Of a stretch of 55,301 bases of DNA, positions 50,503 through 55,301 are shown in pieces. How positions within the stretch are numbered: the stretch's first letter is position 1; each line of letters begins with the position of its first letter. A program made the position numbers and the translations under genes. Origin of the DNA: Pseudomonadota bacterium. Its GTDB lineage: Bacteria; Pseudomonadota; Alphaproteobacteria; Rhizobiales; Aestuariivirgaceae. The stretch is taken from contig CAUJIO010000045.1 of NCBI GenBank assembly GCA_963205315.1, forward strand, positions 1 through 55,301, read 5' to 3'. The notes beneath the pieces are model-generated. The model saw only the letters and a list, made by a program, of their open reading frames with translations, searched no databases and was not told the DNA's origin.

Positions 50503-51326
50503 GGCGTGATGCTCCATGCCCCGGTGGAGGCCAATTCCGCCATCGGCGCCATCGCATGGCCAACGGCGCCGGGTCCGGCGAGCGTCATTGCCAGCATCCA
50601 TGTGGCCATGGCGATCATCATGAGGTTCTCGGTCAGGGAGAGAAAGCCGAGCGGCACGCTGCTGTCGCCGCCGACGCAGGCGCACTTCAATTCGCGCCCG
50701 TCGATGTACACAGCCTTGAGCACCGAAACCGCACCAATGCCGCCAATGAACAGCGCGACCGGCGCCGAAACCCAGGTGAGGACACCCGCCACCATCAGCG
50801 CCCCCGCCCCCAGTTCGGCGAAGGGATAGACCTTGCCATAGGGCACCCAGCGCTGCGCCAGCAGATCGTAGTTGAGGAACATCGTCGCGAAGCCCTGGAT
50901 GTTCTGCAGCTTCAGCATGGCAAGGACCATCATCGACAGGCCGATGAACCACTCCCCCGCCCGCAGCGTGAAGGCGTTGCCATAGGCCGCCTGGCTGAGC
51001 GCCATCGCCATCATTGCCGTCACCGCGAAAACCACCAGCACCGGCGTATAGGTCGTGGCCTTGGGATCGCGGACCTTCAATCCGAAATGGCGGCGGAGGT
51101 CATCGTAGCCGCCGATGCGCCGGCCATCGATGAAGGCCTGTGGCGTGGTCTTGACGCCATGCTCGGCCTTGAAGGCCTCAACCGCCTCACGGCTCGTGAG
51201 CCAGCGGTCATCGACACTGTAGCCTTTGGATCGCAACAACGCCCTGGCCTGCAGGCCATAAGGGCAGATGTGCTTGTCCATCACCATACGATAGAGAATT
51301 GCAGTCTTGGGAGAGGTATGTGTCAT
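50499..51326 (-). CDS. Glutaredoxin-MauE/DoxX fusion membrane protein
   Basis: 275 aa. Residues 1-85 are a glutaredoxin fold with a single-Cys active site CPYG (DKHICPYGLQARALLRSKGY), the cis-Pro loop KTTPQAFIDGRRIGGYDDL and no second Cys. Residues about 95-270 hold four or five membrane helices of the MauE/DoxX redox-associated family, with a CACVGGDS loop after GRELK. It probably moves reducing equivalents or methylates cysteines across the membrane. It is divergent from a MerR-type gene and has a MerR-style promoter, so it is metal- or redox-induced. Confidence 0.85.
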   Translation of the reverse strand: MTHTSPKTAILYRMVMDKHICPYGLQARALLRSKGYSVDDRWLTSREAVEAFKAEHGVKTTPQAFIDGRRIGGYDDLRRHFGLKVRDPKATTYTPVLVVFAVTAMMAMALSQAAYGNAFTLRAGEWFIGLSMMVLAMLKLQNIQGFATMFLNYDLLAQRWVPYGKVYPFAELGAGALMVAGVLTWVSAPVALFIGGIGAVSVLKAVYIDGRELKCACVGGDSSVPLGFLSLTENLMMIAMATWMLAMTLAGPGAVGHAMAPMAELASTGAWSITP

Positions 51327-51360
51327 CGGTATCACCTTGTGTTTGAACGTCGGTGATGCT

Positions 51361-51392
51361 TCTCTACGTCCCGTACCATGGTACGGAGTCAA
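51361..51392 (-). promoter_or_regulatory. MerR-type promoter/operator of the glutaredoxin-MauE gene
   Basis: On the minus strand TTGACT (plus 51387-51392) and TAGAGA (plus 51361-51366) are separated by 20 bp, the over-long spacer typical of MerR-activated promoters. The spacer contains the perfect 16-bp palindrome CCGTACCATGGTACGG (51371-51386). Confidence 0.75.
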
Positions 51393-51395
51393 GCG

Positions 51396-51800
51396 ATGAA
51401 TGCGATGACGATAGCAGGTCTGGCGAAAGCCGGAGGCGTGGGTGTCGAAACCGTGCGCTTTTACCAGCGGCGCGGCCTGATGGCCGAACCTAAGCGCAGC
51501 GGCGGAGTTGGACTGGGCGGCGGTATCCGCCGGTATGACGCCGATGACGTGCGAAGGCTCCGCTTCATCAAGTCGGCCCAGATTGCGGGCTTCAGCTTGA
51601 ACGAGATCGCCGAACTTCTGGCGCTTGATGCCGGCGAGGACCGGGCGCGGGCCAGAGCGCTGGCATCCGAACGCCTCGCGGCCCTCGACGCCAAGATCGC
51701 CGAACTTCAAACCGCCCGCACCGCCCTGCAACGCATGGCCAGCGCCTGCAGCGCCACCTCGACCGGCCCCTGCCCGATCATCGCGGCCTTTCAGGGGTAA
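51396..51800 (+). CDS. MerR family regulator (MerR/mercury-like, first Cys missing)
   Basis: 134 aa. The MerR winged HTH is MTIAGLAKAGGVGVETVRFYQRRGLMAEP...GGIRRYDADDVRRLRFIKSAQIAGFSLNEIAELLAL. The C-terminal metal loop keeps two Cys (Cys118 and Cys126, ACSATSTGPCPIIAAF) at MerR positions. The position of Cys82 of mercury-binding MerR is Asp82. It therefore may bind another metal or sense thiol state. The ATG at 51396 is preferred over ATG 51378, which lies within the operator palindrome. It controls the divergent glutaredoxin-MauE gene. Confidence 0.9.
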   Translation: MNAMTIAGLAKAGGVGVETVRFYQRRGLMAEPKRSGGVGLGGGIRRYDADDVRRLRFIKSAQIAGFSLNEIAELLALDAGEDRARARALASERLAALDAKIAELQTARTALQRMASACSATSTGPCPIIAAFQG

Positions 51801-51912
51801 TGGCCCGGGCAACGTTGTCGTTGCCGCAGCTCGACGGCGCGCATGCGTGGGAACCGCAAGCCGGGTCACGCGTTCCCTGAAGGCTGCGTGTCAGGGAGGT
51901 CAATCGTTCATC

Positions 51913-52650
51913 ATGCAGGATACGGTTGTGGCGTTCGATCTCTGGCGGATGCTGGCCGGGAACGGGCCGCCGCTATTTTATGCCGAGATTGTCGTCCGCA
52001 CCCTCGTCATCTACTTCTACACGCTTATCCTGCTGCGATGGATCGGCAGCCGCACCATCTCGCAATTGTCCACGGTCGAATTTCTGCTGGTGATCGCCCT
52101 GGGCTCGGCGGTCGGAGACGCCGCCTTCTACCCGGAAGTGCCGCTGCTGCACGCCATGTTGGTTGTGACCGCCGTGGTGCTGATCAACAAGGCCATCGAC
52201 CTGCTCATCTACCGGTTCAAGACGGCCAAGCGGCTGGTCGATGGCGAGCCTGTAGAGGTGGTGCGAGCGGGTGTGCTCACATCGGAGGGTCTATCGCACC
52301 GCAACCTCGCGGTCCCCGAACTCCATGAAACGCTGCGCCTGAATGGCATTGCCAACCTCGGTGAGGTGTCCTTCGCGAATGTCGAACCCGGCGGGCAGAT
52401 GAGCGTGTTCAGGTTCGCCGAACCACGTCCCGGCCTGCCGCTCGTTCCATTGAAGCGCAGAACGATTGATGAGGACGATTTGCGGGAAATGGCCGGCGGC
52501 AAGTTGATCGCCTGTTGCCACTGCGGCTCGACAAGGCCGGCCTCGGCAATGCAAGGCCTTGAACCTTGCGGAATTTGCCGGCACGCGGACTGGACAGAAG
52601 CCATCACCGGCCCAGCCGATCCAGGCGCACGCGTCAAGCTTGCGGCCTGA
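51913..52650 (+). CDS. DUF421 (YetF-like) membrane protein with zinc-ribbon-like tail
   Basis: 245 aa. Three N-terminal helices (YAEIVVRTLVIYFYTLILLRWIGSRTISQLSTVEFLLVIALGSAVGD, LLHAMLVVTAVVLINKAIDLLIY) and the cytoplasmic domain VDGEPVEVVRAGVLTSEGL are as in DUF421. An added tail has Cys201, 202, 204 and Cys219, 222 (CCHCGSTRPA...EPCGICRH), a CxxC...CxxC pair that could hold zinc. The ATG at 51913 has GGGAGG some distance upstream. Function unknown. Confidence 0.85.
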   Translation: MQDTVVAFDLWRMLAGNGPPLFYAEIVVRTLVIYFYTLILLRWIGSRTISQLSTVEFLLVIALGSAVGDAAFYPEVPLLHAMLVVTAVVLINKAIDLLIYRFKTAKRLVDGEPVEVVRAGVLTSEGLSHRNLAVPELHETLRLNGIANLGEVSFANVEPGGQMSVFRFAEPRPGLPLVPLKRRTIDEDDLREMAGGKLIACCHCGSTRPASAMQGLEPCGICRHADWTEAITGPADPGARVKLAA

Positions 52651-52652
52651 GC

Positions 52653-54203
52653 CTACTCCCACTCGATCGTGCCGGGCGGCTTGCTGGTCACGTCATAGAC
52701 GACACGGCTGACGCCCTTCACCTCGTTGATGATGCGGGTGCAGACGCGGGTGAGGAAGGCGTGGTCGAACGGGTAGGATTCGGCCGTCATGCCGTCGGTC
52801 GAGGTGACGGCGCGCAACCCCAGCACCCGGTCATAGGTGCGGCCGTCGCCCATGACGCCGACGGTGCGGACGGGGAGCAGCACGGCGAAGGCCTGCCAAA
52901 TGGCGTCATAGAGTCCGGCCTTGCGGATCTCATCGAGATAGATGGCGTCCGCCTTGCGCAGGATGTCGAGCTTCTCGGGCGTCACGTCGTCATGCGGAAT
53001 GCGGATCGCCAGTCCAGGCCCGGGGAACGGATGGCGGCCAACGAAATGTGAAGGTAATCCAAGCTCTTGGCCGAGAAGCCTCACTTCGTCCTTGAACAGT
53101 TCGCGGAGCGGCTCCACGAGCTTCATGTTCATCCGCTCCGGCAGGCCGCCGACATTGTGGTGCGACTTGATGGTGACCGATGGCCCGCCGGTGAAGCTCA
53201 CGCTCTCGATCACATCCGGATAAAGCGTGCCCTGGGCGAGGAACGCAGCACCCCCCACCTTCTTCGCCTCTGCCTCGAACACATCGATGAACAGCTTGCC
53301 GATAATCTTGCGCTTGCGCTCGGGATCGGTGACGCCGGCCAACTCGCCGAGGAACTGCTTCGAGGCATCCACATGCACCAGCGGAATATTGTAGGCCTCG
53401 CGGAACAGCCGCACCACCTCTTCCGACTCGTTCAGCCGCATCAGCCCGTGATCGACGAAAATGCAGGTCAGCTGCTCGCCGATGGCTTCGTGGATCAGCA
53501 CGGCCGTGACGGCGGAATCGACTCCGCCCGAGAGCCCGCAGATCACCCGGTCGAATCCGACCTGCTTCTTGATCTTGTGGATCATCTCGGTCTTGAAATG
53601 CGCCATCGACCAGTCGCCCCTGCAGCCGCAGATCTCACGGGCGAAGTTCTTGAGGAGCTTTGCGCCGTCCGGCGTGTGGACGACCTCCATGTGGAACTGG
53701 GTGGCGTAGAACTGGCGCTGCTCGTCGGCAATCGCCGCGAAGGGCGCGCCCTCCGAGGTGGCGACAACCTTGAAGCCCGGCGGAATGGCGGTGACGCGGT
53801 CGCCGTGGCTCATCCACACCTGATGCCGCTCGCCGGTTTCCCACACGCCGTCGAACAGGGCGGTTGCCTGCTTCACCTCGACGAAGGCCTTGCCGAATTC
53901 GCGGTGGTCCGAACCCTCGACCTTGCCGCCCAGCTGCGCGCACATCGTCTGTTCGCCATAGCAGATGCCGAGCACCGGAAGCCCGCGGGTGAACACGCGA
54001 TCGGGCGCGCGCGGCGAATTGGCGTCATGCACTGAAGCCGGGCTTCCCGACAGGATGATGCCCTTGAGTCCTGGCCAATCCAGCGCCTTTTCAGCCGACT
54101 GGAAGGGGACGATTTCCGAGTACACCCCCGCCTCGCGGATACGCCGCGCAATGAGCTGGGTGACCTGTGAGCCGAAGTCGATGATCAGAATACGGTCTTG
54201 CAT
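52653..54203 (-). CDS. guaA: GMP synthase (glutamine-hydrolysing)
   Basis: 516 aa. The N-terminal class I amidotransferase domain starts [28 protein letters not shown], with the nucleophile in GICYGEQTM and His-Glu in [14 protein letters not shown]. The PP-loop is [12 protein letters not shown] and the C-terminal dimerisation domain ends [15 protein letters not shown]. It converts XMP to GMP in purine synthesis. It stops 2 bp from the convergent DUF421 gene stop. Confidence 0.98.
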   Translation of the reverse strand: MQDRILIIDFGSQVTQLIARRIREAGVYSEIVPFQSAEKALDWPGLKGIILSGSPASVHDANSPRAPDRVFTRGLPVLGICYGEQTMCAQLGGKVEGSDHREFGKAFVEVKQATALFDGVWETGERHQVWMSHGDRVTAIPPGFKVVATSEGAPFAAIADEQRQFYATQFHMEVVHTPDGAKLLKNFAREICGCRGDWSMAHFKTEMIHKIKKQVGFDRVICGLSGGVDSAVTAVLIHEAIGEQLTCIFVDHGLMRLNESEEVVRLFREAYNIPLVHVDASKQFLGELAGVTDPERKRKIIGKLFIDVFEAEAKKVGGAAFLAQGTLYPDVIESVSFTGGPSVTIKSHHNVGGLPERMNMKLVEPLRELFKDEVRLLGQELGLPSHFVGRHPFPGPGLAIRIPHDDVTPEKLDILRKADAIYLDEIRKAGLYDAIWQAFAVLLPVRTVGVMGDGRTYDRVLGLRAVTSTDGMTAESYPFDHAFLTRVCTRIINEVKGVSRVVYDVTSKPPGTIEWE

Positions 54204-54329
54204 GGCGGGCGTTTAAGGGACTTTGCCGGAGTCTTCAAGATGGCCCCGGCCGTGGGCATTGGCAACTTCCGCATGGGCCTCATTGCTGGTATGCAGAAAC
54301 CTGTCCCGTCAACCACGGAGAGGCGCCAC

Positions 54330-54797
54330 ATGACCGCGACGGCCCAGGTTGCCCATATGAATGTGGCCCGCCTCCGGTTCCCGCCGGGCGATCCCCGTGT
54401 TGCCGGCTTCATCGACAATGTCGCGCGCGTCAACGCCGTGGCCGAGCGCAGCCCCGGCTATGTCTGGCGGCTGTCGGATGAGAGTTCTGCCGTGGGCAAC
54501 GGCATCACGTTTCAGGCGGTCGACCCTGATCCATGCCTGGCGATCTCGCTGTCCGTCTGGGACTCGGTCGAGAGCCTCTGGCATTTCGTCAACAAGACCG
54601 TGCACGGCGGATTCCTGAAACGCCGCGTCGAGTGGTTCGCGCCGTGGACGGGGCCGAATTACGTGATCTGGCCGCATGCAGGTTCGACCCCTCCAACGCT
54701 GTCGGAGGGCTGGACGCGGCTCCGCCGCCTCGCAGACCACGGCGCCATGCCGGAAGCCTATGATTTCAAGTATGCCAAGGTCGTGCCGGAAGCCTAG
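54330..54797 (+). CDS. DUF3291 family protein
   Basis: 155 aa. [77 protein letters not shown] and [24 protein letters not shown] match DUF3291, an alpha/beta-barrel-like protein of unknown function. GGAGAGG precedes the ATG. It is divergent from guaA and its TAG shares the palindrome CTAG with the convergent Nramp stop. Confidence 0.88.
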   Translation: MTATAQVAHMNVARLRFPPGDPRVAGFIDNVARVNAVAERSPGYVWRLSDESSAVGNGITFQAVDPDPCLAISLSVWDSVESLWHFVNKTVHGGFLKRRVEWFAPWTGPNYVIWPHAGSTPPTLSEGWTRLRRLADHGAMPEAYDFKYAKVVPEA

Positions 54798-55301
54798 CCC
54801 GTCGCGATATCCCACAAAAGCTTCATGTTTAGCGCGATGATGATGGCGGCGATGATGGCCGCCACGATAGTGAGCCACGTGGGCGACACCAGCGCCCCCA
54901 GCTTGGCCTTGTCGCGGGTGAAGATCACCAGCGGCACGATGGCGAATGGTAGCTGGAAGGCGAGGATCACCTGACTCAGGATCAGCAAGAGGCCTGTCCC
55001 CTCGGCGCCATAATACAAGGTCACGCCTGCCGCCGGCACGATGGCGATCATCCGGGTGATCAACCGCCGCATCCAGGCCGGCAGCCGGATGTCGAGGAAG
55101 CCTTCCATGACGATCTGGCCGGCCATGGTGGCGGTCACCGTCGAATTGAGCCCGCAGCACAGAAGCGCGATGGCGAACAGCTTCGGCGCCAGCAGCGAGC
55201 CGACCAGCGGTGCCAGCATCGAATGGGCATCGCCGATTTCTGCCACCGTCGTCCGGCCGTTGGCATGGAAGGTCGCCGCAGCGAGAATGAGGATCGAGGC
55301 A
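54794..55301 (-). CDS. Nramp-family divalent metal transporter, C-terminal part (partial)
   Basis: The frame is open to the window edge; the last 169 codons are present. The block [50 protein letters not shown] is the diagnostic Nramp segment (TxTxxGQxVMEGFL...RR.ITR). Further membrane helices follow ([47 protein letters not shown]). MntH-type proteins import Mn2+ or Fe2+ with protons. The N-terminal helices with the metal-binding DPGN motif are outside the window. Confidence 0.88.
   Translation of the reverse strand, partial: ASILILAAATFHANGRTTVAEIGDAHSMLAPLVGSLLAPKLFAIALLCCGLNSTVTATMAGQIVMEGFLDIRLPAWMRRLITRMIAIVPAAGVTLYYGAEGTGLLLILSQVILAFQLPFAIVPLVIFTRDKAKLGALVSPTWLTIVAAIIAAIIIALNMKLLWDIATG

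Noticed and set aside
50448-51356. 302-codon plus-strand frame opposite the glutaredoxin-MauE gene
   Set aside because: The minus-strand product has clear glutaredoxin and membrane domains; the opposite frame is Arg/His-rich and featureless.
1-55301. CRISPR array, rRNA operon, prophage or integrative element
   Set aside because: No regularly spaced repeats, rRNA core sequences, integrase or phage structural genes were seen; the only mobile unit found is the IS at 40687-43937.

Overview
The window is a chromosomal segment (GC-rich, dense, short intergenic gaps) of an alphaproteobacterium, most likely of the Hyphomicrobiales (Rhizobiales). The basis is the conserved run rpsF-rpsR-rplI ... dnaB ... 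alr ... radA-cvpA-purF-SDR, a Tat-exported polyamine-type ABC binding protein, PCu(A)C/SCO copper chaperones and a cfa gene. The genus cannot be told from the sequence. No gene-free stretch exceeds 300 bases, and I saw no rRNA, convincing tRNA or CRISPR array.

Layout. 1-4558: 3' end of carA, an FGGY sugar kinase, a flavin monooxygenase-like enzyme and an M32 carboxypeptidase, all on +. 4570-11227 is a minus-strand block. Read in transcription order it holds a DUF2946-like protein, PCu(A)C chaperone, SCO protein, a secreted unknown, and a spermidine/putrescine-type ABC transporter (ATPase, binding protein, two permeases). 11514-20914 (+): ribosomal operon with a structured leader, cfa, dnaB, a large secreted PPC-domain protein, alr, an MlaE/MlaF lipid-transport pair and a DUF2934 protein. 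21013-24202: a 23-codon ORF behind a perfect Shine-Dalgarno, an amidohydrolase, a secreted protein and Hsp20. 24314-30868 (+): radA, cvpA, purF, SDR, a VPLPA-CTERM protein with its own promoter and terminator, a hydratase-family protein and a LysE exporter. 30875-34821 (-): der, a lipoprotein, a YfgM-like protein and a copper-ligand-less multicopper oxidase homologue. 34956-40678: NTF2-fold proteins, panB, an MmyB-type regulator, and a TetR-controlled membrane-protein locus with two NnrU/Z-ISO homologues and an ABA4 homologue.

40687-43937 is a complete insertion element of 3251 bp. It has perfect 20-bp terminal inverted repeats and an 8-bp target duplication (GACCTTTC). Its IS1-like DDE transposase is accompanied by four passenger genes: a HigB/RelE-type toxin, a HigA-HTH/ImmA-IrrE metallopeptidase fusion, a 163-aa third gene and a small basic protein. 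The passengers look lower in GC than the host genes. This is the most novel structure in the window: a mobile toxin-antitoxin-protease module carried inside a simple IS.

43946-55301: a pair of ParA-like ATPases (one with a degenerate P-loop), a secreted protein, and a TetR-regulated cluster (DUF1428, two VOC proteins, SRPBCC) with a perfect operator palindrome. Then follow an M20 amidohydrolase, an HD hydrolase, a glutaredoxin-MauE fusion divergent from a MerR regulator with a textbook 20-bp-spacer promoter, a DUF421 protein with a zinc-ribbon-like tail, guaA, a DUF3291 protein and the 3' part of an Nramp (MntH-like) transporter.
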